Source: Xanthobacteraceae bacterium (GTDB taxonomy: Bacteria; Pseudomonadota; Alphaproteobacteria; Rhizobiales; Xanthobacteraceae). From it: a DNA stretch of 7,315 bases. Position 1 is the stretch's first letter. Each line of letters starts with the position of its first letter. Shown here piece by piece: positions 1 through 5,967 of the stretch. The position numbers and the translations under genes were made by a program. The notes below the pieces were generated by a model. It was not told the DNA's origin and searched no databases. It saw only the letters and a program-made list of their open reading frames with translations. The stretch lies in assembly GCA_030043175.1 (NCBI GenBank), contig JASHYD010000547.1, positions 1 through 7,315 of the forward strand, given 5' to 3'.

Positions 1-298
1 TTGCGATCTCCTTGAGGGCCTCGCGGTTCCCCCAAGGAGATCCTATGATTTCGTGATCCTACTCTCGCAGCTGTAGAACTGCCTCTATTCGCTCCGGCAG
101 AGCCGGAGGCTTAGCGGGAGAGTTAGTAACCGTAGTAAACTCGGGATCGTCCTCCGAGGCTCACTCAGAATCGCGTAAAAAAGAAACCCGATGGTCAGTG
201 ACTCGAAGAGCGTCCGACGCGGCGGAGAGCGCAAAGAACGCGTCCAAGACGAGGGAGGGAGCCGTCCATCCACCGTCCGGGCTGGCCGTGCGACCAAC
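1..298. other. Stretch without a supported gene
   Basis: Apart from the hairpin at 5-42, I see only a short 7-bp stem at 92-108 (CTCCGGC, loop AGA, GCCGGAG) without a T tract. The open frames here (for example a minus-strand frame at 85-297) have no clear ribosome binding site and an arginine- and serine-rich composition typical of non-coding frames in G+C-rich DNA. The stretch may hold eroded sequence from a former mobile element, but I recognise no protein family in any frame. Confidence 0.4.
5..42 (+). promoter_or_regulatory. Hairpin that pairs a Shine-Dalgarno-like sequence
   Basis: Bases 5-14 (GATCTCCTTG) and 33-42 (CAAGGAGATC) are perfect reverse complements. After one A/C mismatch the stem continues as GGG (16-18) with CCC (29-31), leaving a 10-base loop. 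The right arm contains AAGGAGAT, a near-perfect Shine-Dalgarno sequence, five bases before an ATG at 45. That ATG opens only a three-codon frame (Met-Ile-Ser-stop). The stem would hide the ribosome binding site when folded. No T tract follows, so an intrinsic terminator is unlikely. It could be the 5' control region of a lost gene or simply an inverted repeat of mobile-element origin. The pairing is seen directly; any regulatory role is inference. Confidence 0.4.
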
Positions 299-634
299 TC
301 AATATACGCAACCCTGTTTTTTTAGTTTCTTTACTCGGTGCTTTTGATAATCGGCAACGGCCACCGCAAAGGGGAATGGTCGCGGCACATGGACCTGCGT
401 CAACGACACAACGAGTGCGCCTCCACCTTCTTGGAAGGGAAGCATATGACAGACAATACCACCCTCATCACCCGCATACGACAAGTCTGAAACCACGTGA
501 CGCGTATGGTCGGCTAGAACGTCGCCGTGAAGGCGAAGATATTTGATGAGCCGTTCTTTCAATTTAACTTCGAACGGCGCAGCGGCCTTTAATGCAGCCA
601 ACAACCACGTGGTTTTCTCAGGATGGTCTAGCAT
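299..634 (-). CDS. Small hypothetical protein, 111 residues
   Basis: This reads as a genuine, complete small gene. The start at 634 has an AAGGCGAGG-like ribosome binding site a few bases upstream. The protein opens with MLDHPEKTTW, has an alpha-helical, charged N-terminal half (residues 5-45), then a compact centre with SDLSYAGDEGGI (about 49-60) and alternating hydrophobic segments (VVSLTQVHVPR, about 75-85) that suggest beta strands. It ends in a strongly basic tail (KHRVKKLKKQG, about 98-108). There is no signal peptide or membrane segment. It resembles a conserved hypothetical family found in rhizobia, for which I know no function; the basic tail could contact nucleic acid, but that is a guess. 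It stands alone, with unassigned DNA on both sides. Confidence 0.72.
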   Translation of the reverse strand: MLDHPEKTTWLLAALKAAAPFEVKLKERLIKYLRLHGDVLADHTRHVVSDLSYAGDEGGIVCHMLPFQEGGGALVVSLTQVHVPRPFPFAVAVADYQKHRVKKLKKQGCVY

Positions 635-1028
635 CAGCCTCGCCTTACCGAATCAGTGAACCTCACACAGAATAGGGCACTTGGCCCACGCGGTCACCCG
701 ATACGTTTGAGAGCTGTGCAGCTCGGTGGCTGTTGTGGTATGGCTGTCGTGTTGCGACATCGTTGCCGACGCGTCTCTGACCATTGGCAGAGACCCTTGA
801 ATATGTGAAGCAACCCATCGATCAGGCCCGATGTGTTGCGCGGCAACGAACGGATCGCTCCAGGCGGCGCGCCGGAAGAGCGGCCTCGCCGCTTGACGAT
901 GCGCCTCCAGCCGTAGAAGTGGCGCACTTGCCCATCTTGCGTCTTGCTGCTCGGTGCTGAAAACAGATTCGATGTGCGGCTCACTTAGGCACGTATGGCC
1001 CACGAGACGCGCCGAGGGGTGTGAAGTA
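635..1028. other. Unassigned stretch between small gene and helicase relic
   Basis: About 390 bases with no recognisable gene. A minus-strand frame beginning with GTG at 1039 stays open to 653, overlapping the helicase stop codon, but it lacks a ribosome binding site, is rich in His, Ala, Ser and Arg, and shows no motif. A second minus-strand frame (694-984) is equally unconvincing. Because the stretch directly follows a broken gene on the same strand, it may be an eroded downstream gene of the same former operon. I cannot identify it. Confidence 0.35.
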
Positions 1029-1338
1029 CTATGTGTCACCGCCGCTGATCGAATAGCCGAAGCTCTCGTATCCTCTCACCCGCTTCTCGCTCATCCGCTT
1101 AAGCATCGGCACGGCTTCATCTCCATAGTCGTAGACGATGACCTCCCGCTTGGTTGGACACAATCGATGCAAGCGCCCCACGTACTGCATGCGATGGGCA
1201 TGGCCAAGAAAAGCGTATCGAGCCGCGCGTCGTCAAAGCCCTCGACGATGTAACGGCCGGTCGCGGTCAGGACCCGCTCATCCGCCGCGGGGACGTCGTC
1301 GAGCCGCTGCATGGCAGCCCGCTGTTGCTTCGTGCCCG
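1029..1338 (-). pseudogene. C-terminal fragment of an SF2 (DEAD/DEAH-type) helicase, frameshifted
   Basis: Two reading frames on the minus strand together give the end of a superfamily 2 helicase. The first (from about 1338 to 1193) reads GTKQQRAAMQRLDD, then the motif V region ATGRYIVEGFDDARLDTLF and MPI. The second frame (1187 to the TAG at 1029-1031) reads QYVGRLHR, which is motif VI with its arginines, and ends KREVIVYDYGDEAVPMLKRM and YESFGYSISGGDT. Intact relatives carry about seven residues (SWRGTLA-like) between MPI and QYVGR. Here only five bases remain, so about 16 bases have been lost and the frame is broken. The ATPase half (motifs I-III) is absent. The closest type I recall is the helicase with a primase-like N-terminal part described in TOTE conflict systems; that subtype is less certain than the helicase call. 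Confidence 0.8.
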
Positions 1339-1372
1339 TCGCCGAACGGAGTGAACGGATGATGAAGGCGTT

Positions 1373-1391
1373 GGTAGGTTCAAATCCTGCC
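1373..1391 (+). other. Sequence matching a tRNA T-arm, without the rest of a tRNA
   Basis: GGTAGG, TTCAAAT and CCTGCC form a six-pair stem (one G-U type pair) closing a seven-base loop. The loop has the conserved T-T-C-purine-A order of a tRNA T-loop, with the usual G-C closing pair. The seven bases after the stem (CGAAGAC) have no matching acceptor strand upstream, no CCA follows, and I cannot fold an anticodon arm. It is therefore at best the relic of a tRNA 3' end, as left by tRNA-targeting integrative elements, and may be chance. Confidence 0.2.
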
Positions 1392-1454
1392 GAAGACGCT
1401 CTGGCCATCGATTGCATCCGAAGATGCTGCCCCCTCCCCCGTCGTCCTCAGGGA

Positions 1455-1989
1455 ACGTCACGTCGAGGGAAATCGGGGGCCAGACCCGATCCGTGATATC
1501 GCGACGAGTTGCGCACGCGGCCCTACGACATTGTCAGCGGTTGCCGGAGTCTATCAGCATCGCACATGGCCGGCGCAAGCGACCGTCATTCGCGGTGCGC
1601 ATGGCGTCGGTTCGCCGCGCATCACTCTTTCACCGCTCGAGCAGTGGCCCTGACGATGATTGCGTATTTTCAGCCGGTTACGCGCATGCAAATCGGCGAC
1701 GTGCTCGGCAAGGCGGTCAGCCGAATTTGATCGCGGCGCTAAGCTGCGCCGGGTCTTGTCGCCACCGGCCCGCGCAGTCCCCCTACACCTATGTGACGAC
1801 GAACGGATTTCTTCAGCTCGGCGCATTGGAAAGCCTGCGCGATCTGCCGGATTTCGACCGCCTCGAAAAGCCGGTCTGCTCGGCAAAGCGCCGCTATCTC
1901 ATGAGCTGCAGAGTGCCCTGAGGCTCGCAAACGAAGCCAAAGCAGAGACCGAAGACAGAGCGAAGCGGATGGTACGTGGCCGCATTTGA
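1455..1989 (+). pseudogene. scpB: Degraded scpB (SMC complex subunit B), multiple frameshifts
   Basis: Pieces in all three plus-strand frames join into a rhizobial plasmid- or island-type ScpB. In order: a VTSRE-like piece near 1455; DELRTRPYDIVS (1503-1538); VAGVYQHRTWPAQATV (from 1540); MIAYFQPVTRMQIGDVLGK (from 1656); LIAAL and the GLVATGPRSP stretch (about 1726-1778); PYTYVTTNGFL and ESLRDLPDFDRLE (to about 1868); then AGLLGK and ANEAKAETEDRAK up to the TGA at 1989. ScpB is a kleisin-associated winged-helix protein acting with ScpA and SMC in chromosome or plasmid segregation. At least five single-base changes break the frame, and a few codons are missing before PYTY. The start is not identifiable. 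It diverges from the helicase relic. No SMC or ScpA gene is nearby. Confidence 0.8.
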
Positions 1990-2050
1990 GGAATAAGCTG
2001 CAAACGATCGATTGTCCCGCCGCCTTACAATGAGCTGTCCACACCCGTCT

Positions 2051-2079
2051 TTTACAATTGGTAACAAAGGGCGTACCTT
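2051..2079 (+). promoter_or_regulatory. Possible promoter of the SEC-C gene
   Basis: TTTACA (2051-2056) matches five of six bases of the -35 consensus and is followed after 17 bases by TACCTT (2074-2079), a weak -10 with three matches. It lies 54 bases before the start codon at 2133 in an A+T-richer stretch than its surroundings. The spacing is right, but the -10 match is poor and alphaproteobacterial promoters are loosely conserved, so this is only a candidate. Confidence 0.2.
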
Positions 2080-2132
2080 AGAGCAAGTCAAACTCACCAT
2101 AAATCCGTGAACGCAATTGGGGAGGCCGGTAA

Positions 2133-3647
2133 ATGAAACTTGGTCGCAACGACCCCTGCCATTGCGGCAGCGGGAAGAAATACAAGCACTGTTGTCTCAA
2201 CGCAGGGGCTGCCCCAGTTACCGCCCCCGCCGACATTACGTGGCGCCGGCTACGTGCGCTCCTTGACGGCTATCCGACCGACATGCTGCGCTTCGTCGCC
2301 GAGGCCTATGGTCCGTTGGCGATGCATGAGGCCTGGGGCGCGTTCACGGGCGATGATCATCTTGAGTACGATCCCGATACGCCGCTCCTGCAGCTGTTCA
2401 TGCCGTGGTTCTTCCACAGCTGGACGCCCGATCCCCTCGCCACCGAAGTTGCGACTAAGTCTCTGCACGACGTGCGCCCCACCGAGGCGTATCTGGCCGC
2501 CAAAGGCCGTCGGCTCGATCCGCTCCTCCGCCGTTATCTCGAATCCCTCCTGACGGCCCCGTTTACGTTCTTCGAAGTCCTGACCTGCGATCCCGGAGCC
2601 GGAATGATCTTGTGCGATGTCATGACGCGGGAGGAGCATGCAGTTACCGAGCGCAACGCGTCGCAAGGGATGCGCCGCGGCGATCTGTTGTTCGGGCAGC
2701 TGGCGTCAGTAGACCGGTTGAGGATGCTCGAAGCGTGCAATGGCTTTGCTATTCCGCCGATGGAGAAAGCACCGATCATCCAACTGCGGGCTCAGATCGC
2801 GTCAGCCTACCCAGCGATCACCCATCAAGTCCTGCGGGACTGGGATTTCGAGTTGCTTGAATTATTTCACGGCATTGCCGATCGGCTGTTCAATCCAAAG
2901 CTGCCTATCTTGCAGAACACCGATGGCGAGCCCCTTTCGCTGCAGAAGCTCGTATTCGACCTCAATGTCGCGCCACAGACCGCGTTTGATGCGCTGAAGC
3001 AGCTCGCTCTGGACGAGCCGGACGAACATCTGCTGGAGAATGCAACACGCGATGCCAAGGACAAACTGACGGGCGTTCGTTTCTCCTGGAAAAAACGCGG
3101 CAATAAGAAGCATGCTGAATGGGATAATACCGTGCTCGGCTGGATCGAGATCGACGGTACGCGTCTCATTGCGGAAGTCAACTCGGAGGCGCGCGCCGAT
3201 GCAATGCGGAAGAAGATAGAGACGGCACTCGGCGAGGACGTTCGTTATCGTGCGAGCGAAATCCAATCGCCGGAGAAAATACTTGCCGACCTGCGGGCGG
3301 GTGGCGGCGTGAGCGGCGGCGGCGCCTTCGAGGAGCGTAACCAGCTGGCCGAACATCCCGAAGTGCGCGAAACAATCTCCGCCATGATGGCGGCCCACTG
3401 GGAGCACTGGGTAGATCAGCCAATCCCAATTCTGGGAAACCGGACGCCGATGCAGGCCGTCAAGAATGCGGATGGACGCGAAATCGTCGAATCGATCGTC
3501 ATTCAGGCCGAACGGGACGGCCGCAGACAACATTTGCAAACGGACGAGGATGTGTTCCGAAGACTGCGTGAGAGACTTGGTCTTGCTGGAAGCCGATCGA
3601 CGACCGGCGCAACCCGGCAGGGGCGTGCTTTTGTTCGTGAATCATAA
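2133..3647 (+). CDS. SEC-C motif protein of unknown function, 504 residues
   Basis: The start at 2133 follows a clear ribosome binding site (GGGGAGG, about eight bases upstream). Residues 4-21 form a SEC-C motif: Cys9, Cys11, the GSGKKYK turn, then Cys20 and Cys21, the usual four-ligand zinc site also found at the SecA C-terminus. The rest is not SecA. Residues 30-300 are mostly helical with no motif I can name. Residues about 335-390 contain a WIEIDGTRLIAEVNS segment and ASEIQSPEKIL. Residues about 426-455 carry WVDQPIPILGNRTPMQAV, a Trp-Asp-Pro, Gly-Asn-Thr-Pro motif that recurs in long SEC-C proteins. There is no signal peptide or membrane segment, so it is probably cytoplasmic. It is the largest intact gene here, alone on its strand between relics. 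SEC-C zinc sites usually bind proteins or nucleic acid; the actual role is unknown. Confidence 0.93.
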   Translation: MKLGRNDPCHCGSGKKYKHCCLNAGAAPVTAPADITWRRLRALLDGYPTDMLRFVAEAYGPLAMHEAWGAFTGDDHLEYDPDTPLLQLFMPWFFHSWTPDPLATEVATKSLHDVRPTEAYLAAKGRRLDPLLRRYLESLLTAPFTFFEVLTCDPGAGMILCDVMTREEHAVTERNASQGMRRGDLLFGQLASVDRLRMLEACNGFAIPPMEKAPIIQLRAQIASAYPAITHQVLRDWDFELLELFHGIADRLFNPKLPILQNTDGEPLSLQKLVFDLNVAPQTAFDALKQLALDEPDEHLLENATRDAKDKLTGVRFSWKKRGNKKHAEWDNTVLGWIEIDGTRLIAEVNSEARADAMRKKIETALGEDVRYRASEIQSPEKILADLRAGGGVSGGGAFEERNQLAEHPEVRETISAMMAAHWEHWVDQPIPILGNRTPMQAVKNADGREIVESIVIQAERDGRRQHLQTDEDVFRRLRERLGLAGSRSTTGATRQGRAFVRES

Positions 3648-3892
3648 AGGCCGCAGTTATCCGTGACAGCGAGGCAATCAGCTGCTTTGACAATTCTACG
3701 CTCAAGGCCACAGTATCTCTCCGATAGACCCGGCTAGTTAGTTAGGCGGCTAAGCCCATCGTAATCTTCTTTGAATCGCTGGGAAAGCGCCATCCCAAGA
3801 GCAAAAGTCGTGGGAGAGAGGGAACTCCGGCTGAAACCGTAATGCGGCTGATGACCCCCTGCTCCACTCACCCCATCGTCGGTCATCCATGC
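3648..3892. other. Unidentified stretch between SEC-C gene and IS fragment
   Basis: No gene is supported. On the minus strand the truncated transposase frame runs on through this stretch for 48 unrelated codons to a stop at 3750, giving residues with no resemblance to a transposase. In another minus frame a short MALSQRFKEDYDGLSRL stretch ends at about 3734; I do not recognise it. The sharp change at about 3893 suggests that a second mobile element, or a deletion, replaced the rest of the IS. No T-tailed hairpin is visible after the SEC-C stop codon. Confidence 0.35.
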
Positions 3893-4275
3893 TGACCAGA
3901 TGACTGACCAGCAGCTCGCGGATTTTGCCCGCTCCCCAATGCGGCTTGTCGCGCTTCAGGTTGACAATCAGGCTCTCGACTTGCTGAGGCAACTGGTTGG
4001 CATAGCGCACCGGACGCCGCGAGCGGTCGGTCAGAGCGAACAAGCCGTGCTCTCTGTACCGACTGTAGATCTTGTAACCTGTCTTGCGGGATATACCGAA
4101 CTCCCGGCACACATCGGACATTGACTCGCCGTCCAGCAGGCGGCCGACGAAACGAAGTCGTTCTTCCACCGAACTCACTTTCCACGGCATCTACACCTCT
4201 CGCGTAAAAAGTGCGGGAAAGTGTAACCCATGTGTCCGGTACGAAATGGAACCTATGTCTCGGGTCGCTCAAACA
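3893..4275 (-). mobile_element. Truncated IS481-family insertion sequence
   Basis: The element is oriented right to left. Its promoter-side end lies near 4275. Read on the minus strand it starts TGTTTGAGCGACCCGAGAC and contains two similar tracts, ACATAGGTT and ACATGGGTT, before the transposase start, as expected for transposase binding sites at an IS481 end. The other end and the whole catalytic part are missing: recognisable sequence stops at about 3893. No second terminal repeat or target duplication can therefore be read. The break coincides with an 8-bp direct repeat, CTGACCAG, at 3892-3899 and 3904-3911. Confidence 0.75.
3894..4190 (-). pseudogene. IS481-family transposase, N-terminal part only
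   Basis: The start at 4190 has a GAGAGG ribosome binding site five bases upstream. The first 98 residues are a typical rhizobial IS481 transposase N-terminus: MPWKVSSVEERLRFV, the helix-turn-helix CREFGISRKTGYKIYSRY (about residues 28-45), DRSRRPVRYANQLP, and KPHWGAGKIRELL. In this family the helix-turn-helix binds the IS ends and a DDE catalytic domain of about 200 residues follows. Here the frame continues only into 48 unrelated residues and stops at 3750, so the DDE triad is absent and the product cannot transpose DNA. It could at most bind IS ends. Confidence 0.9.
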
Positions 4276-4324
4276 CTAAAAATTCCTGAGGTGGCTTAGC
4301 TTCCTGCGTGCCGTCGGTCGAGCA

Positions 4325-4379
4325 GCAGTGCCACCCGCAGGCAAAAGGCTCGGTTTTTCAAGCCTCTTTTCGGCACTGC
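4325..4379. repeat. Long imperfect inverted repeat upstream of the relaxase start
   Basis: GCAGTGCC (4325-4332) pairs perfectly with GGCACTGC (4372-4379). Inside it, AAAAGGCT (4343-4350) pairs with AGCCT-C-TTTT (4361-4370) with one bulged C around a 10-base loop. The left side has ten extra unpaired bases, so the whole is a two-tier hairpin. It lies 27 bases before the relaxase ATG. Inner stem plus TTTT could act as a weak terminator on either strand; the position next to a relaxase gene also fits part of an oriT. The pairing is seen; the function is inferred. Confidence 0.45.
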
Positions 4380-4406
4380 CCATTCAAAGCGGCCCGGAGG
4401 GCGCCC

Positions 4407-4640
4407 ATGAACAGCGACGATGACGAGTTCAAGGTCCTGCTGGGACGCATCGGCAATCGAGGTGGCAGCGAGAGCTTCATCAACCAGGTGCTGCGCGCCA
4501 TGAGGAAAGCCGGTCATGAAGGTTCGGCCGCCGGGAGCAGGGGGGCCCCGCGGTACAACCGATTGACGTTCGGGCGCGGCGGCACCGCGTTCGGCCGCAG
4601 CCGGGTCTTTGCCGGTCACCGCCGTGTCGTGGTGAAGGCT
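4407..4640 (+). pseudogene. N-terminal fragment of a conjugative relaxase (VirD2/RlxS-like)
   Basis: The ATG at 4407 follows a CGGAGGG ribosome binding site. The 78 residues read MNSDDDEFKVLLGRIGNRGG, then FINQVLRAMRKAG, a Gly/Arg-rich linker with FGRGGTAFGRSR, and RRVVVKA. This pattern (acidic start, GRIGNRGG, FxxQVxRA, basic linker, RRVVVKA) matches the N-terminus of alphaproteobacterial relaxases with a DUF3363 C-terminal part, such as those of rhizobial conjugative elements. These cut and covalently hold DNA at oriT. After VVKA at 4640 the similarity ends at once; the frame stays open to 4811 only by chance, antisense to a resolvase remnant. The histidine-bearing catalytic part (HxDxxxxHxH in relatives) is absent, so no nicking activity is possible. 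Confidence 0.62.
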
Positions 4641-4645
4641 ACCAC

Positions 4646-4827
4646 CCAGAACGTCATACGGGACACGCCCAAGGCCGGCGATCTCCGCCGGCCCTTTGCC
4701 ATCACTGTGCATCTTGCGCAGCTCCTCGACTCAGGACGGAGGGCTTGCGGCCTTTGTAGACGCCCCTCTTCTTTGCAGCCTCGATGCCCGCCCGCTGGCG
4801 CTCTAGAATGAACCGTCGCTCGATCCC
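4646..4827 (-). pseudogene. C-terminal fragment of a serine resolvase/invertase
   Basis: Read on the minus strand from 4827, one frame gives GIERRFILERQRAGIEAAKKRG and VYKGRKPSVLS, the end of the catalytic domain and the E-helix of Tn3-type serine recombinases (the ERQR.GI and YKGR motifs). A frame change near 4728 leads to VEELRKMHSDGKGPAEIA, and a second near 4677 to LGVSRMTFW, the C-terminal helix-turn-helix that binds the recombination site. The N-terminal part with the catalytic serine is missing; 4828-5052 shows nothing recognisable in its place. Two frameshifts and the truncation make it non-functional. It meets the relaxase fragment tail-to-tail with five bases between them, which marks a recombination or deletion junction. 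Confidence 0.72.
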
Positions 4828-5052
4828 CTTACAGATCCCTGACCTGGCCGTCGGCCGACGCGGATGTGCTTGTCCACGTCACGCCCGAGTACGCGGTTGA
4901 GCTCCCTGTTCAAGCGGAAATTCGTTGTTCCGCTTCTGTTTTTCGTCCTGATTAACAGCAGCAGGACGCGCACCAAAAGCTCGGCGTGGCGCGGGTGCTT
5001 CCTTACCGAGGCGCGGTCCCCAGCGCGGGCGGCGCGAGAGAGGGGCGAGCGA

Positions 5053-5838
5053 TCAATCGCCTTCGGACAGCACGCATTGCCCTCGACCGGGTAACGTCTG
5101 CTGCCCTGTCGCTCGCGGCGTTGCTGCCGCGAAATACTCGAACGCAAAACGCCCGTTGTCGGTGCGAAATCCTGGCGGCCCAAACGGCACGACTAGTTCG
5201 GGTCCCAAAGATCCCTGCCACGCGATCTTGCCGTCGGCCGTGACCCTCAGGTCCTTGCCGTGAAGCGCGGCCCGCAAGGTATGGACCTCTCCGGGATGGA
5301 CGGAGGAGGCGCCATTCTGCGACTGGAAATTGAGGTATCCGCGGGCGCCGCACTGTTCGTGGGTGTGTAGAGCCGGATTTAGCTTGATCGAAACCGCCAC
5401 CCCTGTATCGGGCTCGATATGCCACATGGCATAGATCAAATTGCAGCTGTCTGCGGCCTGCAACTTCAGCCCGATCTGGCGCCGCACTTCGCCGGACGCC
5501 AAGGCTTTGCTCCCCTGACTGGGCCCGAGATATTGGAAGCGAATCTCGGCAGTCTGATCAGTCGCATTTGTGGCGGCGGCTTGAACAACCGCCCGTGAGC
5601 TCGGCGTCTCGATCGCGAGCCGGCCGTTTGCGAGAACCGAGACGGCGCCGTTCGTGACGCAAAGGCGATCGCGGTCGATTCGCTGCAGCGGAGGCCCCTG
5701 CTGCGCAACGACGATTGACGCGAGGGAAACAATGGCGAGGCACGCGCCCGACGTGCGCATGACACTCTGCAATGAGGTTAGGCACCGACATGCCCGCCTC
5801 ATGAAGCCTCGGTAGCGGCGTGGGACCTGAGAACTCAT
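5053..5838 (-). CDS. Predicted exported protein of unknown function
   Basis: A complete gene with three possible starts. The ATG at 5838 has GAGGTG four bases upstream (261 residues); the ATG at 5802 has GAGG at good spacing (249 residues); the ATG at 5760 has a poor site. I annotate the longest. In every case a hydrophobic segment (ACLAIVSLASIVVA, residues 32-45) followed by QQ gives a signal peptide cut near residue 45. The mature part has four cysteines (60, 132, 163, 255), enough for two disulphide bonds, and segments LIYAMWHIEPDTGVAVSIK (about 134-152), EQCGARGYLNF (161-171) and GFRTDNGRFAFEYF (223-236). This looks like a beta-sandwich in the style of concanavalin-like carbohydrate-binding proteins, but I see no catalytic residues and do not recognise a named family. 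It is probably periplasmic. Confidence 0.75.
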   Translation of the reverse strand: MSSQVPRRYRGFMRRACRCLTSLQSVMRTSGACLAIVSLASIVVAQQGPPLQRIDRDRLCVTNGAVSVLANGRLAIETPSSRAVVQAAATNATDQTAEIRFQYLGPSQGSKALASGEVRRQIGLKLQAADSCNLIYAMWHIEPDTGVAVSIKLNPALHTHEQCGARGYLNFQSQNGASSVHPGEVHTLRAALHGKDLRVTADGKIAWQGSLGPELVVPFGPPGFRTDNGRFAFEYFAAATPRATGQQTLPGRGQCVLSEGD

Positions 5839-5967
5839 CGATCACCTCGTCAGCGAATACGCTGGTTGATCCGGAAATCTTCGATGGCGCGTAGCGAACA
5901 TTTCGCCTCGCTGTGGTGGCAGTCCCGCAGGACGCGATCGGCAGCGAACCCAGCGGGCCTCGACGCC

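Noticed and set aside
85..297. Open frame of 70 codons on the minus strand
   Set aside because: No ribosome binding site, Arg/Ser/Leu-rich composition without motifs; looks like a chance frame.
653..1039. 128-codon minus-strand frame after the helicase relic
   Set aside because: GTG start without a ribosome binding site, overlap with the helicase stop, and composition unlike a folded protein. Kept only as an unassigned stretch.
1554..2100. Minus-strand frames opposite scpB
   Set aside because: The plus strand carries recognisable ScpB pieces in order; the opposite frames are shadows.
2862..3539. 225-codon minus-strand frame inside the SEC-C gene
   Set aside because: Antisense shadow of a gene with clear motifs, a ribosome binding site and good codon use on the plus strand.
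3732..3750. Similarity between TTAGTTAGGCGG near 3735 and CTAACTAGGCGG near 6665
   Set aside because: Only about ten bases agree and no longer flanking similarity exists; could be chance, so not called a repeat or attachment pair.
4308..4406. Upstream extension of the relaxase frame to an ATG at 4308
   Set aside because: The extension runs through the inverted repeat and does not resemble relaxases, whereas the ATG at 4407 has a good ribosome binding site and a family-typical start.
4296..4712. 138-codon minus-strand frame opposite the relaxase fragment
   Set aside because: Only its first part (MHSDGKGPAEIA) is real, as a piece of the resolvase relic; the rest is antisense to relaxase sequence.
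4864..5243. Plus-strand frames around 4864-5243
   Set aside because: They overlap the 3' end of the exported-protein gene or unassigned DNA and show no motif or ribosome binding site.
5558..5845. Alternative minus-strand frame within the exported-protein gene
   Set aside because: It lacks a signal peptide or motif and is rich in Arg and His; the main frame has the export signal and the conserved cysteines.
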